Shown here: positions 6,970 through 15,764 of the stretch, in pieces
Layout: every line of letters starts with the position of its first letter
Position numbering within the stretch: position 1 is the stretch's first letter
Source of the DNA: Deltaproteobacteria bacterium
GTDB taxonomy: Bacteria; Desulfobacterota; DSM-4660; Desulfatiglandales; HGW-15
NCBI GenBank assembly: GCA_016932115.1
Contig: JAFGDM010000075.1
Coordinates: forward strand, 1 to 38,654
Reading direction: 5' to 3'
Length of the DNA: 38,654 nucleotides
Notes under the pieces: generated by a model
The model's database searches: none
The model's input: the letters and a program-made list of their open reading frames with translations, nothing else
Told to the model about the DNA's origin: nothing
Made by a program: the position numbers and the translations under genes

Positions 6970-9384
6970 ATGGGGAAGATACCGAGCCTGCTGAAAAAGG
7001 GATGGTCCTTTCTTGCTTACGGGGCGGCAGCCGGGTTGATTGTGAGCGGGTGCGCCACGCTCCCGGAGAACCAGGTAGCCGAAGAAAAGGCCAAACCGCC
7101 TATTATACAATCCCTTGAGGTACGTCCCTCTTTAGATCAGGTGGTGGTTGAATTCATCACCTCGGAGACGGCGCCCTACACGGCCTTCAGACTTTTGGAT
7201 CCACCAAGGATCGTCCTGGATATTCGAGGAGACCTTGCTGAGTCGCTGCCCCGAGAAAAAAATGTCTACGCGGCAGGAGTGACAAATATTCAGATGGAGG
7301 AAGGCAAAACCCAGCCGATGTCCAGCCGCGCGGTCATCAATGCCTACCAACCGGTGGATTTTAACGTGAAGAGCTCCGATAAAGTCATCACGGTCACTAT
7401 CACTTCCCAAAAAGATGCCCCTCCCCCCTTAGAAACAGTACAAAAAGCTCCCTCCGAAACCGCAGGAAAAGAGCCGGTAACCCCTCATGATCCAAGAATC
7501 TTTTTCAAAGATCGCCCCGGACACCTGACGCAGATCCTGGGCCTTGATTTCACCCTGCTTGATCAGGGAAAATCAAGACTCATAGTCACCACGGATAAAA
7601 AAGCACGGTATGATTTGGACCAGAAAAGCCCGAAGAGGATTGTCCTCAACTTTCCGCAAGCCACCATTCCTCCTCTCATTATGAGGCACATGGATTCCAA
7701 ATACTTTGAGGGCGCGGTTGAACTGGTGAAAGCTTCCGTTTCGCCTGGAGATCAGGGGGTTTCCATTGCCGTCTCGCTTCGGGAAATGGTGCCGTTTCAT
7801 GTTAAGCAATCGGAGACGGAACTCACCATTGATTTCGGTTCCACTTCCATCAGGCCGCAGGAAAAAAGGATTGTTCCTCTTAAACAAGCCCAGGCTCTCG
7901 GTCCCGTTGCCTCAATGCAGATTCAGAAGCAGTCGGTCGCCGGTCCCGGAAAACCCGTTGGCGTTGTTGGAAACATGGCCGTGGTTCCAGACAAACAAGG
8001 ACAGCCTGTCATCGTGAAGCCTATTGAACTTGAGGACCCGAGGGCCCCAAAGGTTTACACCGGAGCACGGATGACCATGGACTTTGTCAATGCGGATGTG
8101 ACAAACGTTTTGAGGCTGATCGGCGAAGTGAGCAATTTGAACATCGTCTGGGGTGCCGATGTGAGAGGGACGGTCTCCATGCGCCTGAAAGATGTTCCAT
8201 GGGACCAAGCTTTGGATCTGGTCCTCGAGAACAACAACCTGGGGAAAAGGCAGAGCGCAAACGTAATGTGGATAGCCCCCAAGAGCGCCATCCAGCAACT
8301 TGAGAAGGCGGAAAAAGATAAAATAGACGAATATAACAAGCGTTTGGAAGCACAGAAAAAGCAGAGAGAAGAAGAAAAGAAGCAGGAGCCCATGGTTACG
8401 GAGTACATCCCCGTGGACTTTGCCAAGGCGGAAGATATTAAGCCCCTTCTGAAAGCAGGGATAGGGTTCCCCCTAGGCCCGGATGAGGTTGAGCTTGATG
8501 AGGAGTCCGGCCGATATCGAAAAATATCGACAGATGCCAGGACCAATACCATCATCCTTACCGACCTTGTATCAAATGTTCAAAAGGCAAAGGATGTGGT
8601 CAAGCAGTTCGATACGCCTGTGAAACAGGTCATGATCGAGGCCAGGATCGTTGACGCCACCGACGATTTCAGCAGGGATCTCGGCTTGAGGTGGGATAAT
8701 TTGCAGATTCAAAAGCGCAACGAAGGAGGGAACTTCACGAGCTGGACACCCACTCCCCCAAGCCCCTCCGACCCAACCGGCTTCGCTTCGGGGGGCCGGC
8801 TTACAAGCCCGGGCTTCACATCCAACTCTCCTTCAGCGTGGGAACCCAACCTGGGGCTGGTCTTTTCCAAGCTAAGCGGATCCGGATTGACAGCGACCGT
8901 TTTGGACGCAAAGCTGGCTCTCTCCGAGGCAGAAGGAAAAACCAAGATCATATCCGCTCCGAAAGTAATAGCCACAAACGGACAGACAGCTATGATCAGC
9001 AGGGGCGATTCCATTATCATTCCGGCGACGGAAAACGTGGCGTCAGAGCAGCTCGATGCCACTCTTTCCCTGGAAGTGACGCCGACCGTTAGCTACAACA
9101 ACTACATTTCTTTAGATGTCAAGGTCACCGATGACAACGCGCCGAGCAATGTGAGGATCCTCAAGAAATCCGTTTCCACGAAACTGATGATCAGGAGCGG
9201 GGACACGGTCGTCATCGGCGGCATTTACACCGAAAACGAGTCATTGAATGAAGATGGGATCCCTGGAGTAAGAAGGCTTCCACTGCTGGGATGGCTTTTC
9301 AAGGCGCGGAGCACAAGCCTGCAGAAGACGGAGCTCCTGATCTTTCTGACGCCCACGGTTCTTCCGACTCTCGCTGCGCGCTAG
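6970..9384 (+). CDS. pilQ: Type IV pilus secretin PilQ
   Basis: PilQ forms the outer-membrane ring through which the pilus fibre passes. The 804-residue protein has a lipoprotein-type signal ending in LIVSGC (Cys28). Two AMIN-like beta domains (about 45-135 and 165-285), which bind peptidoglycan in this family, come next. After a Pro-rich linker there is a secretin/TonB short N-terminal domain (about 363-430, with VNADVTNVLRLIGEVS). A Lys/Glu-rich stretch (about 445-470) precedes the NolW-type N1 domain (about 475-550). The C-terminal secretin gate (about 550-800) contains the VIGGIYTENES and GVRRLPLLGWLFK motifs. AAGGAG lies 7-8 bases before the ATG. It closes the pilMNOPQ order. Confidence 0.96.
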   Translation: MGKIPSLLKKGWSFLAYGAAAGLIVSGCATLPENQVAEEKAKPPIIQSLEVRPSLDQVVVEFITSETAPYTAFRLLDPPRIVLDIRGDLAESLPREKNVYAAGVTNIQMEEGKTQPMSSRAVINAYQPVDFNVKSSDKVITVTITSQKDAPPPLETVQKAPSETAGKEPVTPHDPRIFFKDRPGHLTQILGLDFTLLDQGKSRLIVTTDKKARYDLDQKSPKRIVLNFPQATIPPLIMRHMDSKYFEGAVELVKASVSPGDQGVSIAVSLREMVPFHVKQSETELTIDFGSTSIRPQEKRIVPLKQAQALGPVASMQIQKQSVAGPGKPVGVVGNMAVVPDKQGQPVIVKPIELEDPRAPKVYTGARMTMDFVNADVTNVLRLIGEVSNLNIVWGADVRGTVSMRLKDVPWDQALDLVLENNNLGKRQSANVMWIAPKSAIQQLEKAEKDKIDEYNKRLEAQKKQREEEKKQEPMVTEYIPVDFAKAEDIKPLLKAGIGFPLGPDEVELDEESGRYRKISTDARTNTIILTDLVSNVQKAKDVVKQFDTPVKQVMIEARIVDATDDFSRDLGLRWDNLQIQKRNEGGNFTSWTPTPPSPSDPTGFASGGRLTSPGFTSNSPSAWEPNLGLVFSKLSGSGLTATVLDAKLALSEAEGKTKIISAPKVIATNGQTAMISRGDSIIIPATENVASEQLDATLSLEVTPTVSYNNYISLDVKVTDDNAPSNVRILKKSVSTKLMIRSGDTVVIGGIYTENESLNEDGIPGVRRLPLLGWLFKARSTSLQKTELLIFLTPTVLPTLAAR

Positions 9385-9394
9385 TCCTAGCGCG
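9377..9394. terminator. Palindrome across the pilQ stop codon
   Basis: CGCGCTAG and CTAGCGCG flank a two-base centre, and the pilQ TAG is part of the left arm. No T run follows, so this may only protect the 3' end of the transcript or be a weak terminator. Confidence 0.35.
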
Positions 9395-9455
9395 ACACTT
9401 TGATGCATCCTCTTGAAAACCGGCCCCTCTTCCCAAACTTAAAAGCGAGGGTTTC

Positions 9456-9499
9456 CGGCAAAGCCGTCATTTCGGCATAGGGAAGGGCTTGTTTTGCCG
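9456..9499 (-). terminator. Inverted repeat abutting the DUF5658 gene stop
   Basis: CGGCAAA (9456-9462) and TTTGCCG (9493-9499) enclose a second pair GCCG/CGGC (9463-9466 with 9473-9476). The right arm touches the stop codon of the minus-strand gene. There is no T run, so a terminator role is only suggested by position. Confidence 0.3.
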
Positions 9500-9847
9500 T
9501 TATCCACCGACGTAATAAAGCAAGATCAACTGCCATTTAACGACCAGAGCCAAGGCAAGGATATAAAACACAAGGAGGGTCTTGACTCGGAATTTGCCGC
9601 CAAAAACACGGGTTTTTGTTATGCTGAGGATGATGACGATGGACGCGCAGGTAAGCAAATACTTCACCGTGAAAAACAAGAGCGGGCCCCGATCCAGATA
9701 ATAGGCCATGATGGGATTTAATTCTTTCGCCCCACGATCGACCAGATCGAGGGTCAGGAAAGCATCCATGATAGAAAGGAAGATGATAAGCAGGGTTTCC
9801 GCAAAAACCTTTGGGCCATGTCGGAAGGTAAGGGAGAGTTCTTGCAT
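9500..9847 (-). CDS. DUF5658 family membrane protein
   Basis: A 115-residue protein with three to four hydrophobic helices. The region MDAFLTLDLVDRGAKELNP followed by MAYYLDRGP and a hydrophobic FFTVKYLLT helix matches the layout I know for DUF5658 (an acidic residue in helix 1, then a conserved ELNP-like turn). Function is unknown; the family has been proposed only as small integral membrane proteins. The start ATG has a weak GAG upstream. It converges on pilQ and is not linked in an operon to any neighbour. I am fairly sure it is a real gene because its frame shows a coherent membrane topology and no overlapping gene. Confidence 0.75.
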   Translation of the reverse strand: MQELSLTFRHGPKVFAETLLIIFLSIMDAFLTLDLVDRGAKELNPIMAYYLDRGPLLFFTVKYLLTCASIVIILSITKTRVFGGKFRVKTLLVFYILALALVVKWQLILLYYVGG

Positions 9848-10283
9848 TTCACGCTCATCTATAACTTGTTGGAAAAAGCATGTTCATATAAACTTGAAAA
9901 AAAGAATTTCGGCTGCTTTCAGAAATCCTGGATTTCTAAGGCGCCAATACCCGTGCAGAGGATTGGAGGAATTTTGGACGGTTTTTTCCGTAGCCTTTTG
10001 CCGTCCCTCTTCCATTGACCGCCGCGAACTGCCCCAACAGGATTTAATATCAGCTCAGTGCGAAGGATATGCCAAATGGGAAAGCCTGAATTTTTCCAGG
10101 AATTTCAAATTGATAGAAAGAAGTGAAGCGAGGATCCGTGGTTGTGTGTAAAAAGTTACCGCTTTCCGGGTTTAAAAAGGAGATAACTTTTGGTAAATCT
10201 TTTCACACTTTGCGGCTTCCACTCAAGGTTCCTTTTCTCAGAAATGATCCGGCCTTTCTTTTGGTTCTCTTCACTTTCTATTG
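9848..10283. other. Intergenic stretch without a recognised gene
   Basis: Between the DUF5658 start and the thiD-thiN stop there is no frame on either strand with a plausible ribosome binding site and protein-like composition. The only structure seen is a weak AAAAGTTA...TAACTTTT pair near 10151-10190. It may hold the promoter of the minus-strand DUF5658 gene at its left end, but no consensus was found. Confidence 0.5.
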
Positions 10284-11636
10284 TCAGCTTTTCAGGCGGC
10301 CGGCAGCCTTGGCAATGCGCATGACCTTCTCGACAACCTCCATGGGGTTCAGACCTAGAATTCGAATCATGGGCTCCTTACCCACATCTCCATTGTCATA
10401 GATCAGGTCGGGAACGTCACTCGCCAGATGGAGGGCTTTTTGCGTGCCCCATTCCAGCGTGGATCCTTCTTTTTCCTTCACGTCTTTGGGCTCTTCCGTA
10501 CGGTCAAAAGAAGCCATGAGAAGACCTGCAGCACGACAGGCGTCGAGAATCTCAGTCGAGTACTTGATGTTCATAGCTGAGCGGAAGGCGGGGTTGTGGG
10601 TTATCGCCGCCATGATGACCCGAGCGATGTGTCTTGAAGCACCGAAGGCCGGACACCTGCAAACAATCATCCTGTCGCCCACTTGCGAAATCCTGCCTGG
10701 AACAGCCGCGATCTCTTCGTAGGTCACGGCGCCGGGCAAGGCGTAGCCCAGGTTGGATCGAACCTCGGGAATGAGAAAACCGAGAGGCTTTTCCATGAGC
10801 TTTCTGAGGGCCGCATCGATCGCTTGCAGAACCACCTCTCTTTCTTGGTATAGCCGCACATGGGCATAGGGATTGGTAGGACCATGACCTGAACCGATGC
10901 TTAGACCCTGGCTTATGGCCCTCGTAATAAATGTCTTGGCTTCAGTCACAGCGTCAAGCACGGAAAGCCCCTGAGCGAGAAACGTTGCAAGGGCGGCGGA
11001 GTAAGTGCATCCCGTACCATGGGTGTTCCTGTTTAGAAGCCGGGGGGCCTGAAAGCGCTCGAATCCCCTGCCGTCATAAAGGACATCCACGGGCTCTTTC
11101 TCAAGATGACCACCCTTGATGAGCACAAACTTCGGGCCCAAAGCATGGATGATTTTGGCGGCCTCCTCCATCCCTTCCGTATCCTTTACGCCAAACCCGC
11201 AAAGCACCGAAGCTTCGGGAAGGTTGGGGGTCGCAAGGAATGCCATGGGAAGCAGGATTTCTTTCAGGGTCTCCCTGGCATCCTCGGAAAGAAGCGCGTC
11301 CCCGCTTTTTGCCACCATGACGGGATCCACCACCAGCAGGTCCACCTTGAATCGCTTCAGTTCCTCGGCTACCGCGACCACAATTTCAGGCGTGGCCAGC
11401 ATGCCTGTTTTTGCCGCATCCGCGCCGATGTCGGACAGAACCGCCTCGATCTGCAACCGGATGAAATCCACCGGTACGGGGTGCACGCCGTGCACACCCA
11501 CCGTGTTTTGTGCGGTGAGCGCCGTGATGGCGCTCATGCCGTACCCGCCGAGAATTGTGATAGTCTTGAGGTCCGCCTGAATGCCTGCGCCGCCCCCGGA
11601 ATCGGAACCTGCAATCGTCAGGATTCGTTTCATCAT
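10284..11636 (-). CDS. thiDN: Bifunctional HMP/HMP-P kinase and thiamin-phosphate synthase (ThiD-ThiN fusion)
   Basis: This 450-residue fusion phosphorylates hydroxymethylpyrimidine twice (ThiD) and couples HMP-PP with thiazole phosphate to thiamin phosphate (ThiN, an alternative to ThiE). ThiD spans about 1-262, with AGSDSGGGAGIQAD at the N-terminus, DPVMVAKSG, and the anion-hole motif NTHGTGCT with Cys210. ThiN spans about 268-448, with IPEVRSNLGYALPGA, NIKYS, SFDR and GKEPMIRILG. The preferred start ATG at 11636 has GGAAAGGGG upstream; further in-frame starts exist at 11642 and 11654. It is the last gene of the TPP-riboswitch operon, separated from ecfT by two bases or overlapping it. No ThiM or ThiE lies in the window. 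Confidence 0.95.
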   Translation of the reverse strand: MMKRILTIAGSDSGGGAGIQADLKTITILGGYGMSAITALTAQNTVGVHGVHPVPVDFIRLQIEAVLSDIGADAAKTGMLATPEIVVAVAEELKRFKVDLLVVDPVMVAKSGDALLSEDARETLKEILLPMAFLATPNLPEASVLCGFGVKDTEGMEEAAKIIHALGPKFVLIKGGHLEKEPVDVLYDGRGFERFQAPRLLNRNTHGTGCTYSAALATFLAQGLSVLDAVTEAKTFITRAISQGLSIGSGHGPTNPYAHVRLYQEREVVLQAIDAALRKLMEKPLGFLIPEVRSNLGYALPGAVTYEEIAAVPGRISQVGDRMIVCRCPAFGASRHIARVIMAAITHNPAFRSAMNIKYSTEILDACRAAGLLMASFDRTEEPKDVKEKEGSTLEWGTQKALHLASDVPDLIYDNGDVGKEPMIRILGLNPMEVVEKVMRIAKAAGRLKS

Positions 11637-11638
11637 CT

Positions 11639-12316
11639 TCATCCCCTTTCCCACAAAAAAAACAAAACCAGGAAACCCAGAGATCCAAGCATTATAATGT
11701 ATTCCCCCGGTCTGATCCGATAGATTTTCCGGAAAGACCTTCCCTTCAGGCCGAAGCCTCTTGCTTCCATGGCCATGGCCAGTTCCTCGGCAAGCAGAAA
11801 GGACTGCACCAGGAGGGGCATCAGGAGAGCCATGAAATTGCCGGCGTTCCTGATGCGAGGTCTTAAATCGATTCCCCTGGAGGCCTGAGCCTCCATGACC
11901 AAGCGGATACGCCGCCCGATGAGCGGAACATAACGCATGGCGGTGGAAAGAATAAAGGAGAACCCATAGGGCATGCCCATTTTTCTCAGCCCGTTTCCCA
12001 CCTCTTCCGGCGTCATTGCCCGGAAAAACACGAAAGAGACCGTAAGCAGGTTGAAGAGCCGCAGGGAAAGGACCAGAGCGGTTTGGAGATCAAAGCTGAG
12101 CAGGCTGATTGCAAAGACCAGCGCCACCATAGGCGCCATGAGCCTCAAGCCGCGAACCCAGGGCCCGATCATGCCCATACCCCAAAGACCCAGCGAGAGC
12201 AGACCCGCCTCCACGCCATGAACCATCGGTCTGTGGGTTGAGAGCACCACCGTGATGGCTGCTGCGCCAAGAAAGAGCTTGGTTCTTGGGTCAAGAGAGG
12301 GCGGCATGTATCTCAT
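11639..12316 (-). CDS. ecfT: ECF transporter transmembrane component EcfT
   Basis: EcfT is the membrane scaffold of energy-coupling-factor importers; two cytoplasmic coupling helices transmit ATPase motion to the S component. The 225-residue protein has several hydrophobic helices. It also carries the two Arg-Gly coupling motifs, QASRG (about 144-148) and EARG (184-187), where most EcfT proteins have AxRG. The start lies inside the last codons of ecfA and the stop overlaps the thiD-thiN start region, so it is translated as part of the thiamin operon. Its partner here should be ThiW. Confidence 0.93.
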   Translation of the reverse strand: MRYMPPSLDPRTKLFLGAAAITVVLSTHRPMVHGVEAGLLSLGLWGMGMIGPWVRGLRLMAPMVALVFAISLLSFDLQTALVLSLRLFNLLTVSFVFFRAMTPEEVGNGLRKMGMPYGFSFILSTAMRYVPLIGRRIRLVMEAQASRGIDLRPRIRNAGNFMALLMPLLVQSFLLAEELAMAMEARGFGLKGRSFRKIYRIRPGEYIIMLGSLGFLVLFFLWERG

Positions 12317-13799
12317 TTTCCATCAAACCCCATCCGCTTTTAGCTCCGACGGCTCCTGCGCGCATCAACTCCTCATCAGCCATGATCTCCTCCGCCCTCC
12401 CGTCTCCTACCTTCTTTCCGCCCTGCATGACAATCCACCTATCGGCGACGGCATGAGCGAATTCAAGATCATGGGTGACGACCACGACCGTATGGCCCCG
12501 GTCTCGAAGGGAGCCGATAAGGCCGGCAATCGCTTCGAGAAATTGACCGTCCTGCCCGACGGTGGGCTCGTCGATCACGAGGATTCTCGGATCCATGGCC
12601 ACTACCGAAGCCAGTGCCACTCGCCTTTTCTGACCTTCGCTCAAGCGGTAAGGTGAACGATCCATGAGCTCTTGAAGGTCGAAGAGGTCGCAAATTTCAT
12701 GAAGGGTCCTCTCGCCTTTTCTCAGGGCTTTCAAGCCTGCCGTGAGTTCCTCTGTCACAGTGTTCTTGAAGAACTGGTCATTCGGGTTCTGGAAAGAGAT
12801 GCCCACCAGGGAAGCCAATTGAAGCGGGCTCTTGCCCTTTACGGGCGAGCCCATAAGGAAGACGCTGCCTTTTTTGGGCCTTCGAAGCCCGTTGAAGTGC
12901 CTGATAAGCGTGGTTTTCCCTGAACCGTTCCGCCCTACCAAGGCAACCGCCTCTCCTTCCTTCACCTCCAGGGAAAGGTCCTGCAGAATTCGTCTTCCAT
13001 CTTGTTCACAGGAGAGATTCCTGACGGTCAGCACCGTCTTGGCGTCCTTTGAAGCCTCCTTCGCTTTCTTGGGATAAACGGGCAGAAGATGCCGTCCCTG
13101 AAGCACGGCAATGGATCTTCGCGGCGCTCCGTCAAAGACTATTTTCCCCTGCTCCATGATTACGCAGCGGGAAGCATGAGGGAGCAATGCTCTGACCCGT
13201 TGCTCAATAACCGCCAAAGTCTTACCTCTTTGGTGAAGGCGAATAAGAAGATCTCTGACTTGCCCCATCCCTTGCCAGTCAAGGTGTGCAAAGGGCTCAT
13301 CCAAAACAAGGAGCGGAGGGTCGAGGCAGAGGACAGAGGCGATCGCGACAAGCCGCCTTTCACCGCCGGAAAGGGCCTGGGGAGATCGACTGAGCAGGGC
13401 ATGAATAGAGAGCGTCTCCGCAATCCAGCGGACCCTCCCTGGGATTTCCGCGGCCGGCAGACCCACGCTTTCGAGACCGAAGGCGATCTCGTCTTCCACG
13501 GTGCTGCAGAAGAGATGGGCGTCCGTGTTCTGCAACACCAGCCCCACCTTGGGCAGGAGGCCCGCCACAGACGTTTGCTTCGTATCCAGGCCGTCCACGG
13601 TCACCGAACCTCGGAGGTACCCTCCGAAGAAATGGGGGACCAGGCCGTTGAAGAGATAAGCCAGGGTTGACTTCCCTGATCCACTGCTTCCGCAAATAAG
13701 AACAAACTCCCCCTTTAGGATGGACAGGTTGATTCCTTCAAGAGTCCATCCATCGGCCGCCCCGGGATAGCGATAGAAGATGTCGGAGAGCGCGATCAT
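12291..13799 (-). CDS. ecfA: ECF transporter ATPase, two fused ABC domains
   Basis: A 502-residue protein that fuses both ATPases of an ECF importer. Domain 1 has Walker A GSSGSGKST (37-45), Q-loop Gln90, signature LSGGE (143-147) and Walker B LLVLDEP (163-169). Domain 2 has Walker A GRNGSGKTT (289-297), Q-loop Gln337, signature LSEGQ (386-390), Walker B ILVIDEP and switch His443. In domain 1 the switch position reads VIEQ (Gln200) instead of His, so the halves are asymmetric. The ATG at 13799 overlaps the thiW stop (ATGA). The open frame extends far upstream, but that part is an out-of-frame copy of thiW and lacks ABC features. Confidence 0.94.
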   Translation of the reverse strand: MIALSDIFYRYPGAADGWTLEGINLSILKGEFVLICGSSGSGKSTLAYLFNGLVPHFFGGYLRGSVTVDGLDTKQTSVAGLLPKVGLVLQNTDAHLFCSTVEDEIAFGLESVGLPAAEIPGRVRWIAETLSIHALLSRSPQALSGGERRLVAIASVLCLDPPLLVLDEPFAHLDWQGMGQVRDLLIRLHQRGKTLAVIEQRVRALLPHASRCVIMEQGKIVFDGAPRRSIAVLQGRHLLPVYPKKAKEASKDAKTVLTVRNLSCEQDGRRILQDLSLEVKEGEAVALVGRNGSGKTTLIRHFNGLRRPKKGSVFLMGSPVKGKSPLQLASLVGISFQNPNDQFFKNTVTEELTAGLKALRKGERTLHEICDLFDLQELMDRSPYRLSEGQKRRVALASVVAMDPRILVIDEPTVGQDGQFLEAIAGLIGSLRDRGHTVVVVTHDLEFAHAVADRWIVMQGGKKVGDGRAEEIMADEELMRAGAVGAKSGWGLMENEIHAALS

Positions 13800-14278
13800 G
13801 GTTTCCAGACCCCGGCCTTTCTCAACAACTTCAGAGCGATTAAGCCGATCACCGTTCCCCCGAGCGTGCTCACACTGAAGGCGATGATGAGGGTTGCGAG
13901 AGCCATCGTTTTTTGCATCAGAAGGGGCGCTACAATCCAGACGCTGACAAGAGCGCCGATGAACCCGGTCCCGATGATCTCTCCCAGTCCTGCAAGGTAG
14001 ATATTCCCGGTTCCCAGATAAGCCAGGCCGGCCAGCAGAGCTCCGATCATGCCGCCTGGAAACGCCAGGAGTGTTCCCAGTCCCAAAATGTTGCGGATGA
14101 GCGCTGCAGCGGCTGCGATAACCACAGCATAGATCGGTCCCAACATCACGGCGGCAAGAACATTCACCATGTGCTGAGCAGGGAAGCACTTGGCAATGCC
14201 GACAGGTATAAATATGGGCGACAGGGCCACCGAAATGGCCACCAGAATGACGGCTCGTGCCGTATCTTTTGAATTCAT
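13796..14278 (-). CDS. thiW: ECF transporter S component ThiW (thiazole uptake)
   Basis: ThiW is the substrate-binding membrane component thought to take up hydroxyethylthiazole, the thiazole precursor of thiamin. The 160-residue protein has about five hydrophobic helices and the strongly recognisable segments SPIFIPVGIAKCFPAQHMVN, NILGLGTLLAFPGGM and GEIIGTGFIGA. The start ATG at 14278 overlaps the cytX stop (ATGA); the longer frame upstream is a shadow of cytX. Position between cytX and the ECF ATPase under a TPP riboswitch supports the assignment. Confidence 0.93.
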   Translation of the reverse strand: MNSKDTARAVILVAISVALSPIFIPVGIAKCFPAQHMVNVLAAVMLGPIYAVVIAAAAALIRNILGLGTLLAFPGGMIGALLAGLAYLGTGNIYLAGLGEIIGTGFIGALVSVWIVAPLLMQKTMALATLIIAFSVSTLGGTVIGLIALKLLRKAGVWKP

Positions 14279-15561
14279 GCAGGACTCCTCTGCGCTCCTA
14301 ATTTCAAAAAAGCCATGAGAACCAAGTAGATCAACCCTGCAACCACAAGGCTCGGAATCGAGGACCCAAGTGAGGTCGTCCTCTGCAAAAGGTGATACAG
14401 GCCGAAACCCGCCCCCCACGAAACAAAGGCCCAGGGGTTGAAACCCGCCGAATACCAGTAAAGGTCCCGGCCATGAAACGGCTTTTCAAAATACTTTCCC
14501 TTTCGAAGGACAAAAAAATCCGCGAGAACAACTCCGAAAAGAGGACAGAACACGGAACCGATAAAAAGGAGAAAAGACTCGTAGGCGGTTGCCGGAAACA
14601 CCAGGGCCAGGGCCGTTCCGAGGATTCCGCACAAAATGCTCCCTCGCTTCTCTCCCAACCCGGGTCGGATGTTGAGGGAAGAGACGGCCGTGGAATAAAT
14701 GTCAAGGAAGGTGGTCGTGAAGGTCGAGAACAGTACGATGATGATGGCCGGAAGGGCAAGACCCATGCCGACCATGAGCTCCAGGACCATGCTTTCAGGC
14801 GTGGCGGAACCGGTGGCGAGCGCTGCGCTGAGGCCAAGAGCATACATCCAGGAACTAACAAGGAAATAGCCGATCCAAGTTCCCCAGAAAGCGGCGGAAG
14901 TGCTTTTTCCGAACCGCGTGTAATCGCATACAAGGGGAAGCCAGGATATCGGCATGGCAATCACAAGATCAAGACCCACCATGAAAGGCATAGATGCTTT
15001 GCAGGAAATACTCGTTAGCTGATCCCACCCATATCGGCTGAACAAGACGTAGGTCATTACACAGCATAGAACCAGGAGAGCCGTCACGGCAATCCGTTGA
15101 AGCCACCTCCAGAACCGGTGGCCGAGAACGGCCCAGAGGGTCGTCACGATTCCGGCCACCAGGACCCATCCTCTGAATCCGGCCCCCGGGAAGGGGCTAA
15201 CCATTTGCGCAGCCTGCCCCCCGATCCACAGCATTACCCCTGTCCAGCCCACAAGCTGAACCAGATTGAGAACCGTGGCAAAATAAGACCCCCTGACCCC
15301 GAAAGAGGGCCGCACACAGACCATGGAAGGGAGGCCGGTCTCGGTGCCGATGATTCCTCCAAGGGCAAGAGGGGTGTTGCCGATGAGATGTCCAAGAAGA
15401 ACGGCCAGTACTCCCGCCGCGATCCCTAACGGCACCAGAAGGCCACCGGCCCATATTTCCGCTAGGGAAACAGCCGCCCCTGCCCAGAGCAGCAGAAAAT
15501 CCATCACGCCCAGGTTTCGCTCACCCGGCCCTATGGGCTTGATTCCTTGCCGGCTTTTCAT
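14275..15561 (-). CDS. cytX: Putative hydroxymethylpyrimidine transporter CytX
   Basis: CytX belongs to the NCS1 nucleobase:cation symporter family and is regularly found under TPP riboswitches, where it is predicted to import HMP. The 428-residue protein has about twelve membrane segments. Segments such as WAGAAVSLAEIWAGG, IGTETGLPSMVCVRPSFGVRG and QLVGWTGVMLWIGG match the family. The ATG at 15561 has a perfect GGGAGG 6 bases upstream; an earlier in-frame ATG at 15600 sits on the T run of the leader terminator and was rejected. It is the first gene of the thiamin-salvage operon. Confidence 0.93.
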   Translation of the reverse strand: MKSRQGIKPIGPGERNLGVMDFLLLWAGAAVSLAEIWAGGLLVPLGIAAGVLAVLLGHLIGNTPLALGGIIGTETGLPSMVCVRPSFGVRGSYFATVLNLVQLVGWTGVMLWIGGQAAQMVSPFPGAGFRGWVLVAGIVTTLWAVLGHRFWRWLQRIAVTALLVLCCVMTYVLFSRYGWDQLTSISCKASMPFMVGLDLVIAMPISWLPLVCDYTRFGKSTSAAFWGTWIGYFLVSSWMYALGLSAALATGSATPESMVLELMVGMGLALPAIIIVLFSTFTTTFLDIYSTAVSSLNIRPGLGEKRGSILCGILGTALALVFPATAYESFLLFIGSVFCPLFGVVLADFFVLRKGKYFEKPFHGRDLYWYSAGFNPWAFVSWGAGFGLYHLLQRTTSLGSSIPSLVVAGLIYLVLMAFLKLGAQRSPA

Positions 15562-15600
15562 GACTTCCTCCCATATGAAACCTGCAATAGCCGATTTCAT

Positions 15601-15639
15601 AAAAAAGGGCCGCTTTCCAAGAGGGAAAACGGCCCTTTT
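15601..15639 (-). terminator. Leader terminator of the TPP riboswitch
   Basis: Read on the minus strand, AAAAGGGCCG (15639-15630) pairs with CGGCCCTTTT (15612-15603), with an inner TTTCCC/GGAAA extension, followed by six T. It lies between the riboswitch and the cytX ribosome binding site, which points to transcription termination when TPP is bound. Confidence 0.9.
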
Positions 15640-15670
15640 GCACTGAGAAATGAACCTTCTTTTGTCGCCT

Positions 15671-15758
15671 GTCGCTTCCCTCCGCCGGTATTAACCGGAT
15701 CAGGTTCTAAGGGTTACCCCACCATCGGCGGGGCTCTCAGTGGGCCTCCCCTAGCGAC
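15671..15758 (-). promoter_or_regulatory. TPP riboswitch (THI element)
   Basis: Read on the minus strand, the P1 stem GTCGCT/AGCGAC (ends 15753-15758 and 15671-15676) encloses the conserved GGGG..CTGAGA element, then ACCCTTAGAACCTGATCCGG, the TTAATACCGG turn and the GGAGGGAAG 3' core. These are the diagnostic bases of the thiamin pyrophosphate aptamer. It precedes cytX, thiW, ecfA, ecfT and thiD-thiN. Confidence 0.97.
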
Positions 15759-15764
15759 AACTTG

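Noticed and set aside
9708-10151. Plus-strand open frames in and beyond the DUF5658 gene
   Set aside because: They overlap DUF5658 in antisense or lack a ribosome binding site and protein-like composition.
13800-14189. N-terminal extension of the ECF ATPase frame
   Set aside because: It is an out-of-frame reading of thiW; the ABC domain begins at the ATGA overlap at 13799.
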